Counted from the first letter of the stretch, positions 45,127 through 53,466 are shown. The stretch is 64,000 nt of DNA from Weissella oryzae SG25 (GCF_000691805.2 NZ_DF820484.1:124001-188000); one strand, 5' to 3'. Notes: generated from the letters alone by a model not told the origin. Numbers and translations are program-made.

Positions 45127-45173
45127 TAAAATAACGGTTACCGTCTAAACTTTCGACGGTAACCGTTATTTTA
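45127..45173. terminator. Terminator of the APC permease gene
   Basis: A perfect 19-bp inverted repeat (45127-45145 with 45155-45173), ending in T/A-rich arms usable in both directions, 7 bp after the permease stop. Confidence 0.85.
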
Positions 45174-45179
45174 CTTTTC

Positions 45180-46607
45180 TTATTTCTTATGATAATTAAT
45201 TGAATGGCGCCGACTATAGAATAGATAGAAGGCAGCTCCCAAAATTAACCAGCCAATCATTAAGATTTGTGCATCTGCATTTAGTGAGATTAACAAAGCT
45301 AATGATGATAAGGCGGCCAAAATTGGCAACACTGGGTAAAATGGCAACTTATAACCAGAATGGTCAATATCCTTACGCTGCCGTAAGAAAATCACCCCAA
45401 CTGAAGCAACTACGAAAGCAATCAAAGTTCCAGCTGAAACCAGATTAGCTAAGACTGCTACTGGGAAGATTGCCCCCAATACTACTCCAACAATGGTCAA
45501 TAGCCAAACAGCATTCGTTGGTAACTTATTTTTATCTAACTTACCAAAGGTCTTTGGCAACATGCTATCACGCCCAAATGAATAAACTAAACGTGAACCA
45601 CCGACCATCAAACCAATTAAGCCAGCAAACATACCCACCAAGGCCACTAGCGACAACAAGTTGGCCGTAAAGACATGACCAGCCTGACGCAAAGCCCAAG
45701 CAGCTGGTTCAGCATTACCAGCATATTTAGAATAATGGAACATTCCAGTCAAAACACTGGCAACAGCGATAAAGAGTAAGGTTGCAATTACCAACGTTCC
45801 AATAATAGCCTTTGGCATCGTCTTTTGAGCATCTTTAACTTCGGCCGAATTAGCAGCCAACATATCAAAACCAAGGTAGGCAAAGAATACCTGTGAAGCA
45901 CCCATCATAATTCCGTGCCAACCACCAAAATTAGTACCTGGCCGATGTGCTGGAATAAATGGTTGCCAGTTTTGGACGTGTACAGCTGTCAAACCAACCG
46001 CCACGAAAATCAAGATAACGGCAACTTTACCAATTACCAACCAATTTTCAATAATTGCTACACCCTTCATACCACGGGCAACCAAATATCCTACCCCAAT
46101 TAAGGCCAAAGCACCAAATAAATCAAACCAACTTCCCGTTGAAAGATTAAAAGAGGCGCCGATGATTGTTGGTACTTTAAAGCCTAAACTACCAACAAAG
46201 CCTTGGAAGTAGGCTGACCATGACGAAGACACTAAGGCTAAGGCCACGACATATTCAGCCAAAATTGCCCAACCAACCATCCAACCAGTAAATTCACCAA
46301 AAATTACGTTCGCCCAAGTATAAACCGAACCGGCAAAAGGCATCGCCGACGCAAATTCTGAGTAAGCCAAGGCTGATAGACCAGCTATCAAGGCTGCGAC
46401 TACAAAGGATAGGACCACCGCTGGCCCAGCATATTCTGCGGCCACAATTCCCGGCATGGTAAAGATTCCAGCACCAACAACCGTTCCAATCCCCATGGCA
46501 ATCATCTCTTTAGTACCCAAAACTGGCTTTAACTTACCATCTTTATCAGCATAAGTCTGTGGATTTTCCTTGACCCAAAACTGTGCAAAAAAACTCTGTT
46601 TTCCCAT
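45180..46607 (-). CDS. APC family amino acid permease (BcaP/CAT-like)
   Basis: 475 aa, about 12-13 helices. Start region LGTKEMIAMGIGTVVGAGIFTMPG (about 29-52), MPFAGSVYTWANVIFGEFTGWMVGWAILAEYVVA (about 91-124), FFAYLGFDMLAANSAEVKDAQKTMPKAIIGTL (about 240-270). Clearly paralogous to the permease at 48603-50009, which it faces across a divergent control region. Likely a branched-chain or cationic amino acid carrier; exact substrate unknown. GGAGAG precedes the ATG. Confidence 0.85.
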   Translation of the reverse strand: MGKQSFFAQFWVKENPQTYADKDGKLKPVLGTKEMIAMGIGTVVGAGIFTMPGIVAAEYAGPAVVLSFVVAALIAGLSALAYSEFASAMPFAGSVYTWANVIFGEFTGWMVGWAILAEYVVALALVSSSWSAYFQGFVGSLGFKVPTIIGASFNLSTGSWFDLFGALALIGVGYLVARGMKGVAIIENWLVIGKVAVILIFVAVGLTAVHVQNWQPFIPAHRPGTNFGGWHGIMMGASQVFFAYLGFDMLAANSAEVKDAQKTMPKAIIGTLVIATLLFIAVASVLTGMFHYSKYAGNAEPAAWALRQAGHVFTANLLSLVALVGMFAGLIGLMVGGSRLVYSFGRDSMLPKTFGKLDKNKLPTNAVWLLTIVGVVLGAIFPVAVLANLVSAGTLIAFVVASVGVIFLRQRKDIDHSGYKLPFYPVLPILAALSSLALLISLNADAQILMIGWLILGAAFYLFYSRRHSINYHKK

Positions 46608-46913
46608 AATCTCTCCATTCGATCTGCGTTACTGTTAGAAGCAAACTTTACTAAGCTCCAAATTCTTGCGAAAACTCCATCAATAATTATTATAAGAAGT
46701 TAAATGAAATTGCATATCTTGTATTTTATCATAAAATCCATTTTAATCTAAGCTAAATCTAATTGATTGAAGCTTTATTCGAGCATTTTACCTGTTTTTT
46801 TGTAAAAATATCTAAGCGTCAATTCAAACGACAGCCTTTTATAAAAGGCTTTATTAGCCAATTAACAATACATCAAAACGAAAATCTTTGTAAATCAGCC
46901 TTATCAAGCTTAA
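46608..46913. other. Divergent intergenic region
   Basis: About 300 bp without a supported gene. It contains a short perfect palindrome GCCTTTT AT AAAAGGC (46834-46849) of unknown role. Confidence 0.4.
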
Positions 46914-46965
46914 ATTAGAAAAAGATTAGAAAAAAGCTTGTATTATTAAAAAATGAGCGTAATAT
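46914..46965 (+). promoter_or_regulatory. Leader promoter with A-rich shared element
   Basis: -35 TTGTAT (46938-46943), 16 bp, -10 TAATAT (46960-46965). Just upstream, 46914-46940 carries two TTAGAAAAA repeats spaced 11 bp then GCTTG; nearly the same sequence precedes the leader at 53521. UP-element or activator site. Confidence 0.6.
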
Positions 46966-46996
46966 GTTAAACATCAAAGCAAAGGAGGACGTATTT

Positions 46997-47089
46997 ATGT
47001 TTACAACAGCAAGTGTTAATTATACTAAGACTCAAGTTATGGACGTCGTCCTCCCAATTATTATTATTGTCATTACTGTACTTCAATAA
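46997..47089 (+). CDS. 30-aa branched-chain-rich leader peptide
   Basis: ATG at 46997 with AAAGGAGG 8 nt upstream and TAA at 47087-47089. The C-terminal 14 residues, VVLPIIIIVITVLQ minus nothing else, hold eleven Val, Leu or Ile, with four consecutive ATT codons. This is the composition of ilv/leu attenuator leader peptides such as E. coli IlvL. About 155 nt further, past competing RNA stems and an intrinsic terminator, lies the gene for an isoleucine 2-epimerase-like enzyme. A regulatory peptide is the best reading; a small membrane peptide is the alternative because the same run could insert in a bilayer. Confidence 0.65.
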   Translation: MFTTASVNYTKTQVMDVVLPIIIIVITVLQ

Positions 47090-47109
47090 TAATGATTGGC
47101 TTTTAGACG

Positions 47110-47216
47110 TGGCTAATCATAAACTATTTTGTTTTTGTTAGCCAAGTTTAAACCACTTTTTTAATTAACGTGTTTATTCTTGAAAGCTAACATCAACCAT
47201 GGTGTTAGCTTTTTTT
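47110..47216 (+). promoter_or_regulatory. Attenuator: competing stems and intrinsic terminator
   Basis: Terminator AAAGCTAACA (47183-47192) with TGTTAGCTTT (47203-47212) and a T run to 47216. The same GCTAACA (47186-47192) pairs with TGTTAGC at 47136-47142, an antiterminator; that segment in turn pairs with TGGCTAA at 47110-47116. Confidence 0.65.
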
Positions 47217-47244
47217 ATCCCCATTATCACGAAAGGAGCTTATT

Positions 47245-48579
47245 ATGCAGAGTAATAACCAAGTCCTTGCAGCCGAAGCAGACTGCCTACCCACAAGTTC
47301 ACGGATTAAGTATTTTGATATGGTCCTCGACCATGGTCAAGGTGCAATCCTGGTAGATGTAGAGGGTCATGAATATATTGACTTGCTAGCTAGTGCATCT
47401 TCAGCAAATACTGGGCATGCCCACCCCAAAGTTGTTCAGGCCATCCAGCAGCAAGCCGCCAAGTTAATCCATTTCACCCCTGCTTACTATGCTAATGAAG
47501 TTACGGCTAGCCTGCTCAATCGTTTAGCCGCGTTAGCACCTGGTGACTTCCCTAAGAAAGTTGCCTTTGGTACTTCCGGTTCTGATGCTAACGACGCCAT
47601 GATTAAATATTCACGGGCCTATACGGGGCGCCATTATATTATTTCTTTCACTGGTGCGTATCACGGCTCAACTTACGGTGCAATCAGCCTATCGGGCGTC
47701 AGCTTAAATATGGCGCGTAAAATTGGTCCACTCCTACCAGACATCATCAAGATGCCCTTCCCCGACCCACATCTTAAATTAGCCGGTGAAAGTGAAGCGG
47801 CCTTTGTTGACCGTATGTGGCAAATGTTCATGCTCCCCTTTGAAAACTGGCTCCCGGTTGAAGAAGTTGCTGGGATTCTTATCGAACCAATTCAAGGTGA
47901 TGGTGGCTTGGTCGCTACCCCACACGCTTATATGGATAAACTTTATCAATTTACACGTGCACACAACATCGTTTTCGCCGTTGATGAAATTAATCAAGGT
48001 TTTGGTCGCTCTGGTAAGATGTGGTCAATTGATCATTATCAGATTGCTCCTGATTTAATGAGTATTGGTAAATCCCTCGCTTCAGGTATGCCAATTTCAG
48101 CTTTGATCGGCCGCAAAGAAATCCTTGATAGCCTTGATGCACCAGCGCATCTATTTACAACCTCCGGCAATCCCGTTTGTGCTGCTGCAGCACATGCGAC
48201 ATTGGACGTAATTGAAGCAGAACACTTAGTGGAACGTTCCGCCAAGCTTGGTCAAATGGCCAGTACATTTTTTACCCGGATGCAACAAAAGTTCTCCTTT
48301 GTGGGTGCCGTCCGGATGTTTGGCCTTAATGGTGGAATCGATATTGTGGATCAAGATGGTCAAGCCGATGTCGACGCAACAACCGAAATTATTTATCATC
48401 TTTTCAAAGCCGGCGTCATCATGATTTCGCTCCGGGGTAATATCCTGCGTTTTCAACCACCACTAGTTATTTCAGAAACTCAACTTGAAACCGCCTTTCA
48501 ACGAATTGAAGCCGTTTTTGAGGCCAAAGCTAAGAATCAACTCACCCTACCAAACGATGCTGACGCAATTGGTTGGTAA
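47245..48579 (+). CDS. Isoleucine 2-epimerase-like PLP-dependent aminotransferase class III
   Basis: 444-aa fold-type I PLP enzyme. It follows the Lactobacillus isoleucine 2-epimerase pattern, as I recall it, almost throughout: VDVEGHEYIDLLASASSANTG, TPAYY, GTSGSDANDA (109-118, cofactor phosphate), YHGSTYG (139-145), EPIQGDGG (214-221), AVDEINQG (245-252), PLP-lysine Lys276 in LMSIGKSLASGMP, FTTSGNPVC and the C-terminal IGW. That enzyme racemises the alpha carbon of Ile, Leu and Val, giving D-allo-Ile. AAAGGAGC precedes the ATG. Operon with a BcaP-like permease and controlled by a BCAA-rich leader. A GABA- or ornithine-type transaminase is the less likely alternative. Confidence 0.8.
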   Translation: MQSNNQVLAAEADCLPTSSRIKYFDMVLDHGQGAILVDVEGHEYIDLLASASSANTGHAHPKVVQAIQQQAAKLIHFTPAYYANEVTASLLNRLAALAPGDFPKKVAFGTSGSDANDAMIKYSRAYTGRHYIISFTGAYHGSTYGAISLSGVSLNMARKIGPLLPDIIKMPFPDPHLKLAGESEAAFVDRMWQMFMLPFENWLPVEEVAGILIEPIQGDGGLVATPHAYMDKLYQFTRAHNIVFAVDEINQGFGRSGKMWSIDHYQIAPDLMSIGKSLASGMPISALIGRKEILDSLDAPAHLFTTSGNPVCAAAAHATLDVIEAEHLVERSAKLGQMASTFFTRMQQKFSFVGAVRMFGLNGGIDIVDQDGQADVDATTEIIYHLFKAGVIMISLRGNILRFQPPLVISETQLETAFQRIEAVFEAKAKNQLTLPNDADAIGW

Positions 48580-48602
48580 CTCTCAAACCAAAGGAGCACA
48601 AT

Positions 48603-50009
48603 ATGCAATTTACTCGTAATGTTAATTTTAATGATTATAGTCGTAAAGATGAAAAACTAGCCAAAGTCTTGAAAACCCGCGACTTCCTAGCCTTAGGGGT
48701 TGGAACAATCATCTCAACCTCCATTTTTACCCTTCCTGGTGTGGTTGCTGCTAGCTACGCTGGACCCGCCGTCGTATTTTCTTTTTTGATTGCCGCCGTC
48801 ATTGCCGGTATGGTTGCCTTCGCTTACGCTGAAATGTCAACAGTGATGCCCGTTGCTGGTTCGGCTTATTCTTGGATTTCAGTCCTCTTCGGTGAAGGTT
48901 TCGGCTGGATTGCTGGTTGGGCACTCCTAGCCGAATACTTCATTGCCGTTGCCTTTGTTGGTTCTGGTTTTTCAGCTACCTTCCAACAATTGATGGGAAC
49001 TTTAGGCCTTAAACTTCCCGCCGCACTGGCCAGCCCCTTTGGTACTAATGGCGGTGTGGTTGATTTGACCTCATTTCTTGTTATCATCATCTCAGCCTTA
49101 ATCGTCTGGCGTGGCGCTTCTGATGCCGGTCGCGTTAGCCAGGTATTGGTTGTCCTAAAAGTATTAGCAATCGTCGCTTTCGTTATCGTTGGTGCCCTTG
49201 TTATCAAGCCACATAACTATGTACCCTTTGTGCCGGCTCACAATCCTAAGACTGGCTTCGGTGGACTTGCTGGTATCTTAAGTGGTGTTTCCACAATCTT
49301 CTTGGCCTATATCGGCTTTGATTCAATCGCTGCCAATGCGGCTGAAGCTGCGGATGCTCGTAAAACGATGCCGCGTGGTATCTTAGGTTCACTATTAATT
49401 GCGGTTGTCCTATTTTCTGCTGTTACCTTGGTCCTTGTTGGTATGCACCCTTATAGTGACTATGCCAACAATGCTGCTCCTGTTTCATGGGCCTTGAGCA
49501 AGGCCGGCTTTGTCCTTTTGTCACAAGTTGTATCTGTGGTCGCCGATGCCGGTATGTTTGTCGCCTTACTAGGTATGGAACTAGCTGGTTCACGTTTACT
49601 CTACTCGTTTGGTCGTGATGGTATGTTGCCAAAGGCGCTAGGTAAGCTTGATAATAAGCATTTACCAAGCAATGGACTCCTTGTCCTTACAATCGTTGCC
49701 GTTGTTATCGGCGCTTTCTTCCCCTTTGTCTTCTTGGCAAAATTAATCTCAGCTGGTACTTTGGTTGCCTTCGCCTTCGTTTCTTTGGGAATGTTTGCGC
49801 TAAGACGCCGTGAAGGTAAAGATTTACCAGAAGCAAGTTATAAGATGCCTTTCTATCCGGTCCTACCTGCGCTTGGCTTCCTAGGCTCACTTTGGGTCTT
49901 TTACTTACTAGATACTCCTGCTAAGTTGTACACCGCCGTCTGGTTCGTACTTGGTCTGGTTATCTACTTTGTTTATGGTAGTCGTCATAGTAAATTGCAC
50001 CATGATTAA
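48603..50009 (+). CDS. Branched-chain amino acid permease (BcaP-like, APC family)
   Basis: 468 aa from ATG 48603 (AAAGGAGC upstream); the frame is open further 5' without a ribosome site. About 12-13 helices: TRDFLALGVGTIISTSIFTLPG (about 25-46), MPVAGSAYSWISVLFGEGFGWIAGWALLAEYFIAV (about 82-116), FLAYIGFDSIAANAAEAADARKTMPRGI (about 238-265). Very close to Lactococcus-type BcaP permeases by my reading. It starts 24 bp after the epimerase gene, so import or exchange of BCAA is coupled to their epimerisation. Operon ends at a perfect terminator. Confidence 0.85.
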   Translation: MQFTRNVNFNDYSRKDEKLAKVLKTRDFLALGVGTIISTSIFTLPGVVAASYAGPAVVFSFLIAAVIAGMVAFAYAEMSTVMPVAGSAYSWISVLFGEGFGWIAGWALLAEYFIAVAFVGSGFSATFQQLMGTLGLKLPAALASPFGTNGGVVDLTSFLVIIISALIVWRGASDAGRVSQVLVVLKVLAIVAFVIVGALVIKPHNYVPFVPAHNPKTGFGGLAGILSGVSTIFLAYIGFDSIAANAAEAADARKTMPRGILGSLLIAVVLFSAVTLVLVGMHPYSDYANNAAPVSWALSKAGFVLLSQVVSVVADAGMFVALLGMELAGSRLLYSFGRDGMLPKALGKLDNKHLPSNGLLVLTIVAVVIGAFFPFVFLAKLISAGTLVAFAFVSLGMFALRRREGKDLPEASYKMPFYPVLPALGFLGSLWVFYLLDTPAKLYTAVWFVLGLVIYFVYGSRHSKLHHD

Positions 50010-50014
50010 AAAAT

Positions 50015-50042
50015 AAAGAGCCAGCCCAAGGGCTGGCTCTTT
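50015..50042. terminator. Terminator of the epimerase-permease operon
   Basis: AAAGAGCCAGCCC / GGGCTGGCTCTTT, loop AA, then T run. Confidence 0.9.
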
Positions 50043-50098
50043 TTAATATGTCGTCTAATAAATTTTAAGCATAGCTTCTACTGTTGGTCTTTTCTTTA

Positions 50099-50215
50099 CT
50101 ACAAGCTGATTTCGCATATAAAAAGGCCCAAACTCAATAAAACACCGAGAAGAGGCCGAACATTTTTTAAATAAATGTACTCTATTACGTAGCGCCAGAA
50201 AATCAATATAATCAT
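50099..50215 (-). CDS. Possible 38-aa membrane peptide or gene remnant
   Basis: An AT-rich frame open from about 50320 to TAG at 50099. Taking ATG 50215 gives MIILIFWRYVIEYIYLKNVR followed by a second helix PLLGVLLSLGLFI; an in-frame TTG at 50230 is also possible. The two-helix pattern looks protein-like, but no Shine-Dalgarno stands before either start, so it may be the remnant of a longer gene. It lies downstream of the CHAP gene in a region poor in other signals. Confidence 0.25.
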   Translation of the reverse strand: MIILIFWRYVIEYIYLKNVRPLLGVLLSLGLFICEISL

Positions 50216-50345
50216 AAAGAAATAAATCAATTTATTTAATGATAAAAGGCAATCAAAATGTGTAAATGCTCCTTGAGCTTTAAAGTAAAGAGCATTAATA
50301 ACAAATTGGTAGGGACATCTAGCTTATCATTCAATTCATACTACT

Positions 50346-51488
50346 TTAATGAATATATTCGTAATCATTGGCATTATCTACCCAGCGGTAATCTGTTTTA
50401 CCGAAGCCCGCTGTTCCATCCATTTCTTGTATTAATATCCTATTACCTTCAATTTTTCGAACAATGGCAACGCAACCAAATGTTGGATCTGCTCCAGCTT
50501 GACCTCCAGCAAACACAACAACAATATTCTCTGCTGGAATATTGTTTACAGTATACCCATGTCTACGCGCTGTATCAGCCCACTGGTTTGCATTACCCCA
50601 ACCATTACCTATATAGGGAGCTTGTTGTTTAGCATAGTAAGTGCAATATCCATAGAAGTAAGTATTTGCATCCGTTGCATCTGGATGGTTATATTTAACG
50701 GCGTATGACATATCTTGTTCAGCAACATGCTCATTGTGTTCTCCATCAAGGTATTTAACGTCGTATTCCCAAGCAGAATTAGCATGAGCCTTTGGGGATG
50801 CTGAAACAATGGTACCAACCCAATTACGGTGATTTACTAACAAATAACCATTCGTTTCACTTTCAGCATTACTATTTATTTGAACGACATCGCCAATTTT
50901 ATATTTGGCCGGAATAGTAACTATATCCTGCTCTGCAACATACTCATTGTGTTCGCCATCAGGGTATTCAATATCATATTCCCAAGCAGAGCTTGCGTGA
51001 GCCTTTGGGGATGCTGAGACAACAGTACCAACCCAATTGCGATGATTTACTAATGAATAGCCATTCGTTTCACTTTCAGCATTACTATTTATTTGAACGA
51101 CATCGCCAATTTTACATTTAGCTGGGATAGTAGCTATATCCTGCTCTGCAACATGTACATTGTGTTCGCCATCGGGATATTCAATATCATATTCCCAAGC
51201 AGAACTACTAGCTTGATTCTCAGGTGACACTGAAACAATAGTACCAATCCAATTACGATGATTTACTAATGAATAGCCATTCGTTTCACTTTCAGCATTA
51301 CTGCTTATTTGAACGACGTCACCAATTTTGTATTTTGCAGCTATGTTATTATATGCAGCTTGATTATTAACAAGCGAATCTGCATTAATACCAGCAAAAT
51401 TTGCATTAAGTGATGTAAGTATAAATGCGCCTATCATCATTAGTGCGAAGACTGTTGTTTTTTTGAAAAAACGTATCAATACGTTCAT
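50346..51488 (-). CDS. Secreted CHAP-domain protein with three tandem repeats; active-site His replaced
   Basis: 380 aa from ATG 51488 (GGGGGA upstream; longer frame to 51530 less likely). Signal peptide about 1-36 (FFKKTT then a hydrophobic core). Three repeats at 52-123, 124-194 and 195-260, each containing KIGDVVQI, NAESETNGY, VNHRNW and AWEYD, look like SH3/KOW-type wall-binding modules. CHAP domain about 270-380 with the nucleophile in YGYCTYYAKQQ and GNANQWADTARRHGYTVNN. Where CHAP enzymes have GHVA with the catalytic His, this has GCVA (TGC codon), so peptidoglycan hydrolysis is doubtful. AT-rich flanks suggest acquisition. Confidence 0.85.
   Translation of the reverse strand: MNVLIRFFKKTTVFALMMIGAFILTSLNANFAGINADSLVNNQAAYNNIAAKYKIGDVVQISSNAESETNGYSLVNHRNWIGTIVSVSPENQASSSAWEYDIEYPDGEHNVHVAEQDIATIPAKCKIGDVVQINSNAESETNGYSLVNHRNWVGTVVSASPKAHASSAWEYDIEYPDGEHNEYVAEQDIVTIPAKYKIGDVVQINSNAESETNGYLLVNHRNWVGTIVSASPKAHANSAWEYDVKYLDGEHNEHVAEQDMSYAVKYNHPDATDANTYFYGYCTYYAKQQAPYIGNGWGNANQWADTARRHGYTVNNIPAENIVVVFAGGQAGADPTFGCVAIVRKIEGNRILIQEMDGTAGFGKTDYRWVDNANDYEYIH
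50709..51335 (-). repeat. Three tandem coding repeats in the CHAP protein gene
   Basis: Units at 51120-51335, 50907-51119 and 50709-50906, nearly identical in DNA over long stretches such as the part encoding NAESETNGY and VNHRNW. Such repeats change number readily by recombination. Confidence 0.85.
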
Positions 51489-51530
51489 TTTATAAATCCC
51501 CCAATATACTACTTGTATTACCAATAGCAT

Positions 51531-51997
51531 TGTATCACTTTATGTGAAAATAAACACAATAATTGAGAGAAAATTCACAATAAATGTTAAACCACTTAAG
51601 TTCTATATAAAAATAGGAAATAATCTTAAGTTGACCAAGAGAACCACTAAGTTATTCAAAATATATTACCCAGAATATTTGGTTTAGGTGATACAGCTAA
51701 AAATTTTGATAAACAAAATCCTCAAAAACATTCACCATACCAAACAACAATTGAAGCTTTAAATAACTAGGAGACTTATTACAATAATCAACAAATTCAA
51801 ATTATATTAGTAAAATAAATAATCATTGGATATTTACCTCAGAGCACATGGAAGTCGTCAAAGTTGTACCCATCTAACAACTCTTAGTGGCTGATAAAAA
51901 CAAGTAGAACAAAAAAACCGCTTGAAATAAATTTCAAACGGCTAAAGTATATTAGTTTAAATTTTTAATTATATCTAGAAAAGCAGTACTAAATTAT
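51531..51997. other. AT-rich intergenic region with a possible decayed coding fragment
   Basis: About 470 bp without an intact gene. Plus-strand codons 51651-51767 (VIQNILPRIFGLGDT.., ending in TAG) have no start and read like a fragment of an unknown gene. The terminator of the next operon lies at its end. Confidence 0.35.
51918..51941 (-). terminator. Terminator of the SteT-like permease gene
   Basis: CCGTTTGAAA / TTTCAAGCGG (one wobble), loop TTTA, seven T on the minus strand. Confidence 0.8.
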
Positions 51998-53338
51998 TTA
52001 TTGCCGATTAGCTTGCTTTTTCATGTAGTAGAAATAAATTGGTACACCAATTAAAACAAAGACAAATGAAGTAAGTACCATCGTAAATTCTGATAAGAGC
52101 GTGTTAATTTCAATGAAGAGAGCCCCAAAAATTGCGACCAAAGGTACGATTGGATACAAAGGTACTTGGAAAATTTCCGGGTCATTGAGCAAACCAGCTT
52201 GTTTTGCTTGCTTGCGTAGTTTAAAGACCCCGAAGAAGACTGCTAAGTAGAATACCCAGATTATAAAGACCACCATATCTGAAAGCCAGTTAGCAGCCGC
52301 CGTAAAGCCGAGGGCTGCGCCCAATACCGCTGTAATCCATAAAGCCATGTAGGGCTCTTGGTAACGATTAAGCTTCTTAAATGATTTTGGCATAACACCA
52401 TCTTCGGCCATGGCAAAAATCATTCTTGGGAAGGCCAACATTTTACCATTAAGGGTTCCTAACATTGAAACCATGATACCAATTGAAAGTAAGCGACCAC
52501 CTAGATTTCCAAAAGCGGTCATGGCTACCTTATAAGGCACATTATCGCCAAGACGCACAATTTCATTCGCCGGTAATGAGCGATATACACCGTAAGACAC
52601 ACCAACGTAGGCTAACATGACGACCAAGACACCAATGATAATTGAACGTGGAATAGTCCGGCGTGGATTTTTAAGTTCACCACCAAGATTTGTCAAAGTA
52701 GCCCAACCATCGTAAGCAAAAAGGGTTGCCAAAACTGCCATACCAATATTGCCTGATGTTGAACCGCCCGCAGCGGTTGTTATGACGTGGTTAAGAACAT
52801 GTTCCTTACCAAAAAACAAACCGAAAATAATTAAACCAGCGATTGGAATTAATTTAATACTAGTCGTTAAAATCTGAAAAGCTGAAGGAATCCGATTTTC
52901 TAATGAATTCATGCCAGTAACTAAGAAGATTGTAATTAAGGCAATCCAGGGTACATAGGTTGTTGAAATGCCAAAAAAGTTAGCAAACAATAATGCAAAA
53001 TATGTTGCCAAAGCTGCAACGATGCCAGGGGCGTAGATTGCAACCTGTGTCCACCCTGTTAAAAAGCCCCAAAACTTACCATATAATCGTGTAACATAAA
53101 CATACAAACCACCAGTTTCAGGAATCCTGGCACCAACTTCAGCAATTGTTAAACCAGCTGCTAATGTAATTAGCCCACCAATAATCCAAGCAAGTAAGCC
53201 AGCAGTTGTACCACCAGCGGTTGTTAGAACTTCCGCTTGCTTAAAAAAGATTCCTGAACCAATCACTGTACCAATCACAATCGAAACACCAGTCATTACA
53301 CCCATCGATCGTCGTAAATGTTGTCCTTGCTGCTCCAT
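51998..53338 (-). CDS. APC family serine/threonine exchanger-like permease (SteT/LAT-like)
   Basis: 446 aa from ATG 53338 (AAAAGGAG upstream). The long 5' extension of the frame to 53452 is the attenuator region and not coding. About 12 helices: MGVMTGVSIVIGTVIGSGIFF (about 13-33), EVGARIPETGGLYVYVTRLYGKFWGFLTGWTQV (about 69-101) and LFAYDGWATLTNLGGELKNPRRTIPRSI (about 212-240) are typical of LAT-type transporters including B. subtilis SteT. Control by a Ser/Thr-rich leader supports a Ser/Thr substrate, but both assignments are inferential. Monocistronic. Confidence 0.82.
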   Translation of the reverse strand: MEQQGQHLRRSMGVMTGVSIVIGTVIGSGIFFKQAEVLTTAGGTTAGLLAWIIGGLITLAAGLTIAEVGARIPETGGLYVYVTRLYGKFWGFLTGWTQVAIYAPGIVAALATYFALLFANFFGISTTYVPWIALITIFLVTGMNSLENRIPSAFQILTTSIKLIPIAGLIIFGLFFGKEHVLNHVITTAAGGSTSGNIGMAVLATLFAYDGWATLTNLGGELKNPRRTIPRSIIIGVLVVMLAYVGVSYGVYRSLPANEIVRLGDNVPYKVAMTAFGNLGGRLLSIGIMVSMLGTLNGKMLAFPRMIFAMAEDGVMPKSFKKLNRYQEPYMALWITAVLGAALGFTAAANWLSDMVVFIIWVFYLAVFFGVFKLRKQAKQAGLLNDPEIFQVPLYPIVPLVAIFGALFIEINTLLSEFTMVLTSFVFVLIGVPIYFYYMKKQANRQ

Positions 53339-53362
53339 TTCAACCAACTCCTTTTCTGTAAA

Positions 53363-53466
53363 ACAAAATAAAAAGCCACCCAACCCGTCAATAATTGCCC
53401 TAATGGTAATTATTATGGTTGAGTGGCTTATCTTAGCCTTATTTCCATTCAAAAATTCTCAACCAA
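53363..53466 (-). promoter_or_regulatory. Attenuator: competing stems and intrinsic terminator
   Basis: Terminator AGCCACTCAACC (53428-53417) with GGTTGGGTGGCT (53385-53374), 12 pairs, then TTTTATTTT. Segment TGGTTGAG (53465-53458) can pair with CTCAACCA in the terminator arm, or with CTCAACC (53483-53477) inside the leader ORF. Confidence 0.7.

Noticed and set aside
46914-46940. CodY box
   Set aside because: The A-rich repeats do not form AATTTTCWGAAAATT; no palindromic TTTTC/GAAAA centre is found.
46981-47244. T-box riboswitch upstream of the isoleucine epimerase
   Set aside because: No T-box sequence (AGGGTGGNACCGCG) or specifier-loop architecture is present; the leader has a translated ORF with a strong ribosome site instead.
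53339-53452. N-terminal extension of the SteT-like permease
   Set aside because: The frame is open here, but the stretch is the leader/terminator region, lacks a ribosome site and the conserved protein starts at 53338.
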